A DNA stretch of 64,000 nucleotides, taken from assembly GCF_901709675.1 (NCBI RefSeq), contig NC_051093.1, positions 5,229,053 through 5,293,052 of the forward strand, written 5' to 3'. The stretch comes from Syngnathus acus. Its lineage: Eukaryota; Chordata; Actinopteri; Syngnathiformes; Syngnathidae. The notes below the pieces were generated by a model. That model did no database searches. It saw nothing but the letters and a program-made list of their open reading frames with translations, and had not been told where the DNA came from. Below are positions 13,685 to 27,768 of the stretch, one piece after another (position 1 is the stretch's first letter; every line of letters begins with the position of its first letter). Position numbers and translations under genes: made by a program.

Positions 13685-16600
13685 TTCAACTCGCTGCTGT
13701 GCTTGCATATAATTACTTCAGGTTCAGTCAAACAGAGGTGAGCTGGAATGGGAGCGAGTCGGAGCGAGGGAGCAAGAGGTGTTCCAGCTGCAGCCAATAA
13801 AAAAAAAAAAAAAAAAGTCCGGCAGGGGATTTGAGACGGTGATGGGAAAAATGCGTGCAGCATGCGGATCAAAGCGTCGTGTGTTAAGTTTGACCGCATG
13901 GGCGGGACGGTCAACCGCACTCTGGTTTATATGCAACCTTAGCTGGACTAGCATCATTTAACATCAACTACTTACACTGATTTCCCTAATTTTTTATCTA
14001 TTTTATTTTTTAAATTGTATTAACGTATTTAATTTACACCTTCACAGTAAAAAAAGAAAAAAAAAAGTTTAGTTTAGTCAGTGTCTTATTTAAAAGGTTT
14101 AAGTATGAGAGAAGGGAAGCCGAGTTTCGGTTTGGCACAAAATGGACGCCGTGCAGTAAAAAGTATCAAGAGTTGAAGTTTACAACAGGTTTGCGTTGGA
14201 ACAATTGCGGAAGTAACAGCACTCAGCTTCGTCTGCTGAACGATTCCCAGGCAGGAAAGAGTTTCCAAGCAGGAGCGAGGAGGATGTTATCCCCATCGTG
14301 TGCCATATATCCGCTTCCACCATTCACCATCTGCCTCCTGGATTGATCCATTTTAAATCCTCCATTTCAAATCCATATTTCCCCCCTCAAGTCACCTGTG
14401 TGTTTCCTTCCAACACTCACTTCCTGTTTATTAGTTGTACTTTCTGTATCAATTGCGTCAACTTGCGGTACAGTATTAGCTAACATCGAGGAGTTTTGTT
14501 TCCTCTATCCATGTATTTATCTATTACGGGTGAGGGAAAAAACTTCATATTGCAATAAATTAAGGATCTGCAACTGTCTGTCTGTCACTTCCAGTCTTGG
14601 TTGTGCTCCAGGCTATATCGGGCTAGTGTGAGTTTTAGGCCCCCGCTGTTCTCTTGTCATCCCTCCTTTTGTCTATTTCAGTGCAACATTTGACCACTTT
14701 GACCACAAAGCGCATGTCTGTGTGTACCTTGTGGTCGGAGTGCGAGGCAGCGGCGAGGATTCCTGACCGGCTAACAAAAGAAACACACAAGCGCATACAC
14801 CTTGGATTAAAGTAATGGCCTGACCCTGATCCTTCTTATCTGATGACCCCCCCCCCCTCACAACATTGACCCCCCCACACACTACTCCCCGCCAGCCAAG
14901 TGGAAGCCAACGGTGAACGGAAGAGAAAAAATGTGCACCTTTGACGCACGTGTTTGCACAAACTGCCTTTTGTCGGCTGGATTTTAAACAAATAGTGAGC
15001 GCCGTGCCTCTAGCAAAAATACACAAAGATCAACGCGGACAAAGTCCTCCGGGCGGGCGGCATGCCGACCTCTCCAGGCCAGATTCCATCGGGCGCACGC
15101 TTGACCTGTTTACCCAAAAGCTTATTTTACCCTCTGCCGAGCGACTTCACTTCCTCGGCCTTACGCACGTCATCCGCTTTCTGTTTTCTCGTACCATCAT
15201 TACCTTTCGTCTGTTTTTTTCCTTTCGGGCTAATTTTCTTGACGAGCATGAAGCGTTTTAACGTTTGAAGGTCCTGCGATGCTTGACGCAAAGCGATGAC
15301 TCACCTTTTGAACTTCCTCGGTGATTTAGCGTCGCAAACGTCAAGCTCGGCTTTCTGGCCGCTTGATGGGAGCCACATGGTGATGCCCGAAAAGATTAAA
15401 TGCCGAGCGACTCGCATGTGTGCGATTGCGTGTCACGACACTGAAGCCTTTGTAGTGCTTCTACACCTCTTTAAAGGAAATAAAGACAAACTCCCCGACC
15501 AGCTAATGACTTTTTCAACCGCAGGGCTGCCAGCCGCTTTTTCCAACCACCGAGTGTCACCATGACGATAATAACGTTTCAGACTTTCAAAAGTGTAGAT
15601 TTACCAAGTGTAGATTTGAACGTGTTTTGCTAAGTCTACTTCTTGTAAACACTGCCTAATCTGTAGGACGCTGCAAAAGTCATGACTCCCCCCCCCCCCC
15701 CTCCTTCAAACCATGTGGTCCACTTTACTCTCCCCCTCCTTTGCTTTAGTGGAGCACAATACAATAAACACATCCGACATCCAATACCCAAGCAGGATTT
15801 TCCTCCGGGGGGGGGCTGGGTCATATGGTTTGCAAAAGCAACATATTGAAAGGGCAGTTTACATGAAGCGATTTATAATGGAAAATGCTCATTTTGATTA
15901 TTTGTTTACATTCTGAAGAACTCATAATAGTGTCCGTCTAAAAATAGTGTAAGCAAAAACGGATCGCACCACATTAGAGCGCCTCATTGTTCGCCATGAG
16001 AGCTTCCGCATGACAGTGAGAAAGGCAGAAGTGCAAAGAGGGGAAAACAATAGGAGATTAAAAAAAAACACACATTTCCCCTTTTCAGTAATCACTAATT
16101 TGTTAGATAGTATTTTCTCTCTTGCACATTTAAGGCAAGACGTACTTTACGTAATTAGTGTCAAGTTCTGTCATTTCAAAACAGGCTCAGACTTCTCCTG
16201 TGCACAGTAAACAGTTGAGTTCTTTAGTCCCAGAGAGCGAGACAGTAAGAAAGATGGTGAAAAGATAAGTGCAAAGTCAACACTGCAAAGTCTTCTACAA
16301 AAACCTGTGAACAGCAGAAACATGTGGCACAGGCAACTCTTCGCCCGCTGTTTGGAGTGCAGAGAGACATGAGCCAGCCTGACTCCAAGCCACAACAAAT
16401 TGTTGAGGGGCTTTTGCGATACGCATCTTTTTTTTTTTCTCCACCCAAATCACACACACACACTAACCAGTTGTTATATCAGTTGTTGCACTAAAGTGAC
16501 AAGCCCCGCCTCCATCTTGTGGTTGCTCACATGAGCGGCCATAAGTGAATTTTACAGCTTTACGACATAATCAGTTAAATGTAGGTCATTATGGCATTTC

Positions 16601-19024
16601 TGCAGGGAAGTTGAAGAAGTAAATCATGTGCCTCTGGTAATAACCGTTATGTTTTGCTGAGATGCATCCCATGACTGATGCCTTAAGGCCCCAGCTGACT
16701 TCCTGGAGCCAGATGATGAAATGTGTTTATGGGCCAAATTATTCCTTAAATGTCCAGAGTGAAAGGATTAGTTACGCTACATGGGGAATATCCATCACCC
16801 CTCCCGAAACACTCATGTTGAATAACCTGCCGAGGGCTCCAGGTGTTGTCGCTGACTCATTCGCAATCTTGTTGCCCAAGTGTATTCATCAATTCCCTGA
16901 AAACGATTTTGCAAGATTTAGGAAAATGTGGGTCAGGCGTCAACGCCCTGAGTGGGCAAAGTAAGGCGGCGGGCCTACGTTGTTCTTTAATCTGGTCTAT
17001 GCGTATGCATGATCAAAAGTTCTGGAAAACCAATTCTATCATTTATTATCCTATATAGCTATTTTAGATAATTTTTTTACACCATCTATGAAAATCAATT
17101 CAAATTTTAGCCCGCTCGTGTTCTACACCAAAAGAGGCCATGTAAGCAAACCTTGCTTGAAATTTTAGGTCAAATTCCAAATTGTTTGACTGCCAAATGA
17201 TTGAGAAATCCTAGCCAGGTAATGCTAAGCTAAGCTAACCGATTAAAAAAAAGCCATTTTTTTTCGACCATAGTAATAAATGTCAGTAAAGGCCCGATTA
17301 TCCTGGAAAAGTTATTACGTAGAAGAAACTAAGTGAGTAAACTCCGCTCAAGATGATGCTAAGCTATCTGACTAACCTAAGCTAACTGACTATAGCTTCA
17401 AGTGTCAAGATCGTTAGCCAAACGACTGTTTGTTGCAATTCTCGAGTTCACTCCTCGCAGTCACAAGTGAAATAAACTGATCTTCCTGTCTTGTGAAATG
17501 CACGCTTGTGAAACATTAGCATATCCGAGGCGCAGGTCCACCCTCTTCTCTCGTGGCGGGGTTGACTCGTGTATGCTGGTGCTGCTGGCTTGGTGGCTGT
17601 AGGAGGCTGCTAATAACAGCTGCCAGATGTGCAGAGTCCCTCGAGCCCATGCACATTCTCACAGACAATGGAATGCCTGTGAGGAGCCCCGACAGGAAGT
17701 GAGGTCAGGGCTCGTGCCCCCTCCCTTAAACTAAAAGCGCCGCAGCATGCAACTTCAGCGGACAAACTCTTGAGAGTGTCCCGTCGTAAAAAGACGTAAA
17801 GTGCCGTCTACGACACATCCCGCCGTACGAAACGTGTGAAAAAAGAGCCCTAAAAAAAAAAAAGGCTTCTTTGCGGCCTGGCTACTTTCCACATACCAGC
17901 TGCTGCGGGGGCGGCTGGGAGTGTGCGTTGCACAATCTCGTTGCGGTTCTCCCCCAGAGTCAACCACGGGCAGACACGACATGAGTCAAAGTAACTGAAA
18001 TGCATCAGCGTAGATTTGTCTGCTTTTTTTGTTTCCACTGGCGAACTCTCGCCACAGGTGGATGCTGTGAGCTATAGGCCCCTTTGTTAGTGCTCTGATG
18101 TCACTCAGCCAGGTATGAGCAAAAGCGCCTGTCTCGGAGGGAAGACACCGGTCATAATCCCAGGGGGTCCACCCAAGTGATTATTATTACGCTCTAAAAT
18201 AACTACTTGCACTTGTTTGAGAAAACAAAAGGTACTGTAAAAGTCAAGTGTCAATAGTAGATATGACATGGACTTGGTTAACCAAACACTATGTAATGTT
18301 TAATATTTGTATTACTTCTGTATTATTGTCTAATTTTCTCATCTGCAACATTATGTGTATTCCCCAACACTTTCTTTGTCCAAAATTAAAAATTATAGCA
18401 CACTTTGCACCCCCATTTTTTTATTTGCTGAAATTAGCCTGTTTTAGGGGGGTGATCCTGTCTAATGCAAATGAGAAGCTAACGCTATACAATGATGAAT
18501 AGCTAGCATAGCTAGGAGGCAACAATAAGTTGAACCCAAAGTCTAAAAAAAATAAATAAACAAACAAGCCCTCAATAAGACATGGGTGGCAACAAGAAGA
18601 TAAAAACGTATGACTTTGATACACCTCAGACATGACATCACACCCGCTAGAGATGACTTACTCAGTAATCACTATGACGACGTTATTAGCTCCAAAAGCA
18701 AGGAGCACCTGCCCCAATGAATGATGATGACTGACAAGCCCCGGAGGCTTCATGGAAAACGTAGCGCAGCCTCACAGGGGTCAGATACTAACGTTCATCA
18801 CGTTTGATCAGGCTGAATTGACATGTGAATGACCGCCTTGGGGTCACCGTTTGTGCAACAAGCCCTGATGCTTGGAGAGGAAGCGAGATTAGTTGGGAAA
18901 AGCGAGGACTCGGCGCACGCTGGGATCTTCATCGGAGGGGGGAGAGGAAGTGAGGAGGTGGAACATCTGGACTTGATTTGTGCTACGCTCCGATCCGGCG
19001 AAACGGCCCCAAAAATAGGCTGTA

Positions 19025-19110
19025 AAACACATTACCTCCGCCAAGGAGGTTCGACTTCTGCTGTGTTTATTTGTTTGTTAGTTCAACGGAATCCTTTACG
19101 CAATCTTACA
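19025..19110 (+). repeat. Remnant of a dispersed teleost repeat
   Basis: The segment contains the self-complementary CCTCCGCCAAGGAGG followed by a GTTTGTTTGTTAG-like run. I recognise this arrangement as a common dispersed repeat of fish genomes. The 123-codon open frame crossing it (18,829-19,200) is therefore not treated as a gene. The family assignment is from memory. Confidence 0.35.
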
Positions 19111-19499
19111 GTAAAAAATGGAGGGAGTGTTTCGGATTATTTTGTCTTGGCTGAGGTACCATTCCATGATTTATTTAAGTGGTTACTTAATTTACACTAA
19201 AAACTATGGAACAGAAAAATAAAGTACATTAGACTAATAATTTTGAATCATTAGACTGATTTTTTTTAACAGTAGTCTGCTGGAATTAGGATTTTTTTTA
19301 TGAAAAGTCAAAAATCAGTGGGCCCGGTATGAACTGATCATTCCGCCCTCAAACTTCAAGTTTGCTCCATTCAAGTACATTATGAACAAAATCCTAATTA
19401 TCTTAACATTTTAGTTACTCTTTTACTTTTCAACATTGCTGCTGACACGGTTGTGGATATCACATTATTATAACACGATGGGAGCTGACTCAAGTGTGT

Positions 19500-19931
19500 T
19501 TGTACGTGCGAGGCGATGTCGTCATACGCGCGCCTCCCCGCCTCCGGAGTGTGCGCTTGTGCCTGTGTCAGTGTGTGATTGCGTGTGTGCGTGTTCAGTC
19601 AGCAGCAGAAGCAGCAACAGCAGGACGAGCACTCGTGCGGCGGCAGACGCGCTGCAGGATCCGGCTGCGGGACGCTTTTTGGAAGCCTGCATCGCTACCC
19701 CGACAGTTAATTGGACTTGTACCGGAGTCCGCCTAATTCGGGTCCGCTATGGATCGTCTACCAGCACGGACCAGACGGCGCGTCTTGGCACCAAAACGAT
19801 CGTGATTGTCATCCGCTGGATCGGAGCAGGAGAGCTGAACTTTCGGGTTGCTTTTATTTTTTGCTCTGCAAGTTGATGACTACATGTGAGCGTCATTGGG
19901 GGGACCAAAGTCATCTTTTCTCTCTCATGGG
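19500..19931 (+). promoter_or_regulatory. s1pr2: Candidate untranslated first exon and CpG-rich promoter of s1pr2
   Basis: A locally CpG-rich segment stands out from AT-rich flanks and ends in a consensus donor, ATGGG|GTAAGT, at 19,931/19,932. No protein family is recognisable in its frames. The next plus-strand gene is s1pr2, whose coding exon is preceded by a plausible acceptor (GTACGTAG at 31,516). Many S1P-receptor genes have an untranslated first exon joined to a single coding exon, so I infer this is the s1pr2 5' exon. It could instead start an unrelated noncoding transcript. The 5' limit is approximate. Confidence 0.4.
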
Positions 19932-20189
19932 GTAAGTTTGCGAACATTTAAGAATGACGCTCGACATAAACTCCTAACAAAGAGACGTTTTTCCCCCCAA
20001 AGTTTGGCGCTAAAGTGAAACTCGAAGCGCAGATGTGGCAACCACTGCAAATGCGCGTCTTTGATTGCACTTTTGTCCCTCCGCGTGCGTGTTTAATGCC
20101 TAACACGGTGTCGTTAAACATTAAATTGATGCCGATGGGCGTACAGTGGGCTCAATGCATCATTTGCTGTCTTGTGCATGTGCGTATAA

Positions 20190-20417
20190 GGGGGGGGGGA
20201 GTAAAAAGGGGAGGGGGGGCTCCCTCAAAGCCGTTGCGCAGCCTGCTGTGCCCCCCCCCCTACTGCTATGACCCCTCCAATGTTGTTGAGGCTTGTTCAT
20301 CCGTCACTCTAAAGAAGGCATTGTATTGAAAGGATGTATTAATAAGACAAAAGCCTCCATTATCACCAGCACCATAACCCCCTCCCACCCCTTCACCCCC
20401 CCCCCCCCCCCCCCCCC
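20190..20417. repeat. Cluster of long G and C homopolymer tracts
   Basis: G-runs at 20,190-20,219 have G-quadruplex potential. They are followed by C-runs near 20,250 and an uninterrupted run of about 22 Cs at 20,396-20,417. The purine-rich strand switches within 200 bp. Exact lengths of such runs are often unreliable in assemblies. Confidence 0.8.
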
Positions 20418-23400
20418 TTCCATGTTCTGACTAAATCTCTTAGGTCAGAGATGTCCTCCCCAGAGAAAAGCACCTCACAGCTCAAACAATAGCAGACTTA
20501 ACACACTCCTGTTGTGGAAAGCACACACAAAGACTATCACTACTTTCTTAAAAAGGCATTGCTCTAAAAAAAAGCTTGAAGCGGTGGCAGGGATTGTTTC
20601 CTAAGGCTAAAAGCAGCCCTGGAGGTGTCGGCAGCGCTTTGGCGAGAAGTGCCAAATCACTGAGATAAGATGATAAGGCGGAGGAAATAATGTTTATTGC
20701 TCAGATAAAAGCGCTGATCCATCATTTGCTTTGCTGTGGTACGGAAGGCAGGAGCAAGTGTGGCAATGATCTGAAGGCAAGACCTGAGCAAAGAAACCAA
20801 ATGTGGTGGTGCAGTGCAGGTCGAATAAGACAAACCCAGATAACATCACGGCACGAGTGGGTGAGGAGGAAACACGCTCAGGGCTTATCAAGTGTCGAAG
20901 GCTCCGTCGGCAGTTTCATTGATGGAAATGTCACGCCAGAGTTGCTTGGTTTGTTTTAGATGGCCCATCTTGGGCAAGCCCAGCATACCAGCGACCGACC
21001 GGGGTCCACGCGCCAATGGTCCATCCGCATTTTGGTTTTGTGTCATTGCACGGCTCATTGAACCAGAACAAACACTTTGCATCCTCACAGAGCCTGTTTT
21101 GGTTTCCTTTGTCCTTTCTGTGATTGATCTCGCAATGTTATTGAACAGATGTGGGTTGCCAGAAGCGGAAGAATTTCTGTCTTTAGGTAGAATCTACACC
21201 AATGTTGATCATTGGAACTACAAATTTGATTCTCAAAGGATCAAATAAAGTTAACAATGTGAACAGGAAGGGAACAAAAGCAATAACTTCAGGGGAACCC
21301 CACTGAGATATAAAAGAAGCCTTTGAAACTGAATCTTCACAGGAGAGTCCAAATTTCGTATCAGGTTTTAGTTCCAAAAGACTGATCTAGTCCTAAGCTG
21401 TGAAAGTAAATGATTCAAATTCTTGAATCAGCACCGTAGGATGACCAGTCCAGAACCCAAAAGGTGCAGAGATCTTCCCAAGCAGCTAAAATGACAAAAG
21501 ATATTTGAGTAATATCCCAGTGACAAACTCTTGATACCATATACTCCATATTGGGACTCCAAAAGTTGGAACCCATCTTGGGTCAAAAAGGCACAGAATG
21601 CGTTTCCCAGCTGTGAAAGACTGATACAAGAGCAGTATCTCTTGGGGAACACCCAGTCCATATAATCCTTAGGGCCAATTACTGGACCACATGTTTTGTA
21701 TTCTATTTCCAGGATGGTACAATACCAAACTACTGTACTCTGTAAGACTGACTATGAAATTCCAAATGTGGTACCTTGTCCTGAATCAAAACAGTAGAGG
21801 TATGTACCCAAGATTTAAAAATCAAGAATTGAACAAACCATTGTCCCCTCTGAAGATAGAGTTTTAACCCAAAGTTCAGTTCAGGTAGTCTGCAAAGGTC
21901 AAAATGAAAGCTATAAAAATAGTCGATATAGGGCACACAGTACAATATTTTTCTTTCATCTGAGAGCACATGGCAGAAGTAGTAATCAATATAAGAGTAG
22001 CGCAGTCCCGCATGTTTGAGTTGCCTGTATTTCATGTGTAACCGGAGAAAGGGATTAGCATGAGAATTGGCGTCACATAGATCTGTCAAACAAATAAACG
22101 GATGTCTAAGTGTATACACGGATAAATAAATGACAATTGAGGGGTGGGAACTGGATTTGCGAGGGACTTTTCTTTTTCCTACTGGAACCGGCGGTCACTG
22201 GGGGGGAGTCAGGCGGGGGGTGTCGACCCCCCCTCTCTCGGAGGACGCTCGGGTTTCAGTCGAGGAGTGGGAGCGGTCCGCTAACAGGACGCAGTGAGGC
22301 GGCTTTTCCGTTGGGCGGGTTACTCGTCTTTTGTTGTAGACACACACCACTTGATGCGACGTGATCGGAGGGCTAACAACAGATCTGAGGACTATGTTGC
22401 CAGAGGCATCAAGCTGGTTAAGTGAAACCACTGTTCCCGACGTGACGGCAGAAAAGAAGACGGGTGACACATCGCAGCAGACAATCAAGCTGTTTCGAGA
22501 GTTCTGACAGTTCTGACCCGATCACCCCTACTCACAGAAAAACCCTTTTATCGGGTGTGGCAGATGAAGATATGTCTTCTCACAAGTCACAACACAACAC
22601 CATGTTGCTTTCTGATTCTCAGCCAAGATCAGGGAGTGTCACCCATCTGAGAATTATATGGCGCCTTGGGATTTGTTGTTTCTAAGCCACTCAGCTGTGG
22701 TTCTCTTCGAGACATTCGCACAGGCTCCTCTGGAGTCCGGAGGTGTCTCAGTCAATGAGAAATCCATTAACTCATGTTTCATTCCTTTTTCCACTTGAGG
22801 GACTTGAACAAACTATGGGAGAACCCGCCCAGCGGTGGCCTTTCCCCTTTTTCAACACACCGTGACCAGGCGTGGATTCTTGTAGCGGCATGCTAGGGTA
22901 TCCTGCGTGGATACAGGCTCCTGTCGCGTTTAATTCCAGAAGTCAACCCCAAAACATGCGAGGCCAGGGATTTTACGCCTAGTCCGCACAGAGGCGACTA
23001 TTTTTAAAACCCGTTTCGGTCCTTTCATCCACTTTTTTGTTTGAGGTCAGTGAGAAGCAGCGTTAAGACTTTCCAAAAACTGTTGTCAGCGTTTGTGTGT
23101 AGACGGGGAAAACCGCCGTTTTTATTGGCCCCTATCCTTTGTATGACGTTACCGCCATCTCCTTACGTGCGCAGATTTTATGCTTTATGGTATACAAAAA
23201 TAACTGAACTTGGCAAGCAGTAGTCGTGTATGATTCTAACGTTCCTTGTTATTCCACCTTTTTCCAGATATGACTTTCTTCAAGCTTCTGATTGGTTCCA
23301 AGAGGTTCCAGAATGTCGATTTTTCAGTAACTAGACTTTTACAGCAACATAGTGAGGACTCAATCTGCTCTGGCAGTGTGACGTTTCGAATTACAGAGTA

Positions 23401-24912
23401 TCTGTCCAGCTTTTTACTGTGCACGGGATTTTGATTGTCAGGTTTCTGGTTGCGGTTTCGGACAGGATTGACAGCGCTTTGCAGCTTTCACTTGAGGTTA
23501 CACTGAGTGATTTATAAAGTGGATGGCAAAAGATTAATCAGTGTGGTCACAACTTGGTTTTTCTGACTGCTGGATCAGTGTGCACGGGAAAAGTACCAGA
23601 GCAGGTAGACGTGAGGATGCTGTGTCTGAAAAGACCTTCTTGTTCTTCTTCCCACTTGGGAGTCTTTGTTATCCAATCAGCTTTGTTTGTGCAGCTGCAA
23701 AACTCAACGGGGTTACCTCCAATCCATCAGTAAGCCAAGCATCTTTTTCTTAGATTTGGAATTGTCCAGCCGGTTGGAGCTGAGAGCTCGAAGGATGTCA
23801 TGCGCAATTATTACAATGCCACTTTAGCCTCTTTTGTTGAGAAGCAGCTATTATCCTTTATCCGCTTTCCAGGTTTTTAAACATGAAGGATTTAAGTTAA
23901 TACGAGCCGGGGTCACGATTGAGGCCAAACAGACTGGCTAGATTCTTTTTTTTTAATATGATCCAAGTCAAAATAGCTCATCCACTAGAAAATATTGACA
24001 AAAAATATATTGTTACTGTTTTACTCACTCAGAATTGTTTCAAGAATATATGTGGGGATTTTTTTGGACATTTATTCCGAAAAACTTCAGGGCGTAGACG
24101 TTGTTTCTGTCATCCGAAATTGTTAAAACTAGCTGGAATAATTTAGTTCTGTACCAAACCTCCTGCAAATGTCCTTTTGGCTTTAGTACACACATACTGG
24201 AAGTGAAAATGGCCTTTCCAGGACTTTCCCACAAAGATGTTTCATACAGTGGTCCAAAATGTCTATCAGGACGATGACTCAAGGGCTAAAGATCTCAGCC
24301 AACCCACGATTAATTACTTGATCAAGAGGCATGTCTTAAGACCATATTGTGTGATTTCAAATGGGCAATAAATGCAAACTGTCCTTTTGGCAGGCAGCAA
24401 CGTGATTTATGTTGTTGTCATAGTAGATTGTAGTTCTTCATGAGAAGAGAGTTGACATCATAGAGAGATATCCAAGAGGTTGTTTCAGTACATGTTTCCC
24501 TCCCTAGGCAACCATGATGTTTTTTTTCCCCCCCTTGCATAACAGTGTTCCCGGATTTTAATGGATTCTTGTTTGCTTGGGGGAGTCTTGACGCTTTGTC
24601 CTTTTGCTTGAGTGTGAGGATGGATGGATGGACGTTCCTCCATCAGTCCAGCATCTTATCAGCGGGTGCTAGGCAGCGGCGGTAGAAGCTTGACTAGATG
24701 GTATCATGTTCCATTTCACGTTGTTGTCAACACATGACTCCTCCCCGGGTCTGTAGAGTTCATGAGATGGAACAAATATGGAGGTTGCGGTCACGGTGCG
24801 GAAAGCGTCTCGTCGCCTCCCCTGATCCGTGACGAAAAGATCACTTGTGAACATGAGAAGGGGTGGAGTTCAAGGTCTGGATTTTAGAGAAGAATGGGAC
24901 AACGGAGTCCCA

Positions 24913-25152
24913 AAAAGAAGGTACCGAGGCATTCATTAATTTCAACTCATTGTGAAGATACGAGGCAGCTGAAACTTGAAGGGTTTTGTGGTTTCATCAA
25001 CTCACCAAGACTGCATTTCCTTTTGTACCGAAAAGAAGGTGCCGAGGCATTCATTCATTTCAACTCATTGTGAAGATACGGGGAAGCTGAAACTTGAAGT
25101 TTTTTTTTTTTGTGGTTTCATCAACACGACATGACCGCATTTCCTTTTGTAC
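24913..25152. repeat. Two-copy tandem duplication, period 118 bp
   Basis: Copy 1 (24,913-25,030) and copy 2 (25,031-25,152) both start with AAAAGAAGGT and contain CCGAGGCATTCATT, a GTGAAGATACG block, GCTGAAACTTGAAG and TTTCCTTTTGTAC in the same order. They differ by scattered substitutions and a T-run expansion in copy 2. This is a recent local duplication with no coding content. Confidence 0.85.
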
Positions 25153-27723
25153 TCCACGTAAGCACCCTGCATGTAGAACCAAAAACAAGTCTTGGTTGAG
25201 AGTTAAGATGAGGTTCAGCTTGGTCGAAGCACACAGCAAAAAACATCTGCCGTAAATAAAAGCACGGCAAACTTCCTGAGCTTGGACGTAAGTGAGAAAG
25301 GCAAAAGCGCCTAAACCGCATTGACACGCACGGAAGAGACTGTGCCCAAACTGTCAGACTATTTGACAAGCGAAAAGGGTAATCCCTAATTAAAAGACGA
25401 GACCCCCGCTATGAATTGAGGGCACCCATTTTCACCCCCCACCCACCCACCATGAATATCCAGACGGGCGTCTCTAACGAAGCACGTTTTTTTATTTTTT
25501 TTTTGCGTGGAACAAAGACCACGGAAGGTTTTGGTGTTGAAGACAAAGAATGAAACCACAAAAAAGGGCCAAGAGTGAAGTGTTTCATGTGTCGGCAAAA
25601 GAGGAAGTGTTTTGCTCTCTCGCTAATGTCATCCAACGCTTTGGTGACGTAAAGATACTCCAGTAACTGCTGCATACATTCAATCCAGAAATATTTTTTC
25701 GCTCGCTTTTGATTGACACTTTAGGAGTGGTGTTAGGTGACAATGACAAAAAGTGAGCTGACGTTATTCTAAAAATGTCTCGTTCAACTTTGGTTGTAGT
25801 TTTCAAATCAAATGAGGGAGTTTAGTCTGTTCATGTTCTGAAGCTGCGCAAAGCTTTTCTGAGTTCCTCTCAGCATCCGTGTATTGAGGATCGGGCGCCT
25901 CTCCTCTTCCTCGTTTCAACTTCCTCTTTGAGGCGCCGCTCGGTGAGATGTCTTAAAAAAGCAAATCCCGGCAGTGTCCTACGTGCTCGCCCCACGTTTG
26001 ACTCTTGGTCAAACTTGCTCCCATCAGGCCTTACACTTTTTGATTATGGTGTTGAAAGAGAAAAAAATGACTGTAATGGATTTTAGGCTATTTTTATTTT
26101 ATTTTGTCCGAACAAAAGAATCTTTTTATATGATTACAAAGACATGATGAATCTCATCGAAATAAATGATTTTAGGATCATTTGCCACGCTAGCTTGATG
26201 ACTGTTAGCATTGCCGCACTAGCTTGATAACATTTGTTGTCAATAGCAAATGCAGATAAGCCGCGTGCATGCCGTCGCAACCAACGGATGTAAGTCTCGA
26301 TAGTTATTTTCGTCTCATTTCCAGGTAGTAGTAGACAAGATCAGCAGCACCGTGCGAGTTTGTGATCTGTTTGCACCCCTCGGGGGGTTATTCTCATCAT
26401 CCTGCTTTTAAACCCTGCGTATTGACCGTGGATCAATATTGTGGTGTGGCTCAGATGTGGAAAAGCTCACGTATCAAGCCTCAGGGTGGAGTCAGAGGGA
26501 GCCCATGGCCACGTGCCAGCAGACCATCCCAGCGTTTCCTGTTTAGTTCAAGATGTTCGTGCGTGTAGGTGTTGCTCAAAGAAGCCCGATCGATGTCATC
26601 CCGGTCCAATTAGAGCAAAGTGTGATGTTTTGAAACCTTGTTGTGATTTTTGCCAAATAATAAATCAGTGGAATATTTTCTAGAGCCAGAACTTCATTGA
26701 TATTGAATAATAAAATAGTATTGTTTTTTTGTTTTTTTTAAACACAGTTGTGAGAGCAGCAAAGACATTTCTTTTAGTGCGAGGGAAAACTTTGCCTTAC
26801 TTTGTCACAGGATGTTGGTTCCAAACCACAAACGTCTGCGCGGCCACGAAACAGTTGAAATCCTGTAGCGCAATCAAGGTTTTCCTGAAATGAAAAACAA
26901 AGCAAAACAAAGGTTAGGCAGGGTTCCTGTTTTGTAGGAAAGGTGTGCAAAGCACCTAAGAGGAGAAAGTGAGGGAGTTTAGAACTGTGACAGGTAGCAG
27001 CATTTGGTGTGGTGCTAATTGGAGCTTATCAGGTGATGGAAGGTGTTTTTTTAAAAAAAAAGAAAAAAAAAAGCTTTGTGGCTCTTGTGCAGCTGTCACC
27101 GGAGAGCTTCGACTGTTCGGAGAGAAGCATCGGTTTTCAGCATGATATTGAAAGTCTCGATGGCGTGCAGTAATAATAAGTGCCAGGTGACTGCTTTGTT
27201 TTTATCTGTCGGTCACTTGCCCTAACACGCCCGCCTGTTCGCAGCCGTGGCGCTTTTCGTCAGCTTTTATTTTTTTCCCCTCCCCAAATCCAGACAGCGT
27301 GCCATGTTATTTTGTCTTTGTGTGAGCTTTCGGCACTGCCGACCATTTCGTGACATTCGTCAAACAAAACAAACAATTTTGCAGTCAAAATAAAGTGAGA
27401 ATGCAAGACAAGGGGGGGGGGGGGCAGGTAGAGGGGCGGGGAGAAACCGGCGCATCAGGTTTCCCCGTTCCGTCACGACAAGACGGCAGGCAGCTTGGTG
27501 ACAGGAGGACCTGCGAGCTGTCTCCGCAATGCATGCCAGATCAGTCGTGTGCTGACCTGCCGGAGATCACGGAAGAATTCCCTCTCGCCATGTAGTCTGT
27601 TTAAAACCATTACGTAAGCGTACGTAAAAACAAAGACAAATATCGCACGATTATGATATATTTGAGAAATGGCCCACAACGCAAAACACCACCACAGGGA
27701 GGCCAGAAAATATCATCATGCGG

Positions 27724-27768
27724 GCCGCAGATGGGCCCCCGTGCCACAGGTTGGAGACCCCTGGTCTC
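27724..27768. repeat. Probable dispersed-repeat edge
   Basis: The GGTTGGAGACCCCTGG phrase preceded by a GGCCGCAGATGGGCCC-like string is a motif I associate with the end of a dispersed fish repeat. No structure such as TIRs or a TSD is visible, so this is a low-confidence remnant. Confidence 0.25.

Larger units (their letters stand above)
1..19499. other. Gene-poor intergenic region
   Basis: I find no convincing coding exon on either strand. The open frames here are short, of low complexity, and lack recognisable domains or splice context. The stretch holds simple repeats (about 490-572 and 815-840), an AT-rich palindrome near 2,049-2,072, CTCF-like motifs (5,396 and 5,589), a small TIR element (6,863-7,029), a reverse-strand SINE fragment (about 9,229-9,320), a G-rich tract (12,320-12,349), a short hairpin near 13,656-13,684 and a dispersed-repeat remnant near 19,025. 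Short exons of an unknown spliced gene or an lncRNA could be missed by eye. Confidence 0.6.

Noticed and set aside
18829-19200. 123-codon plus-strand frame
   Set aside because: It overlaps a dispersed-repeat remnant, has no recognisable domain and lacks splice or promoter context.
19436-19876. 146-codon plus-strand frame near 19.5 kb
   Set aside because: CpG-rich segments are open by chance. The translation is Arg/Ser/Ala-rich without family features, so the region fits an untranslated exon better.
20396-20417. 22-base C tract as a functional element
   Set aside because: Homopolymers of this size are common in fish genomes and prone to sequencing error. No associated structure or gene supports a role.
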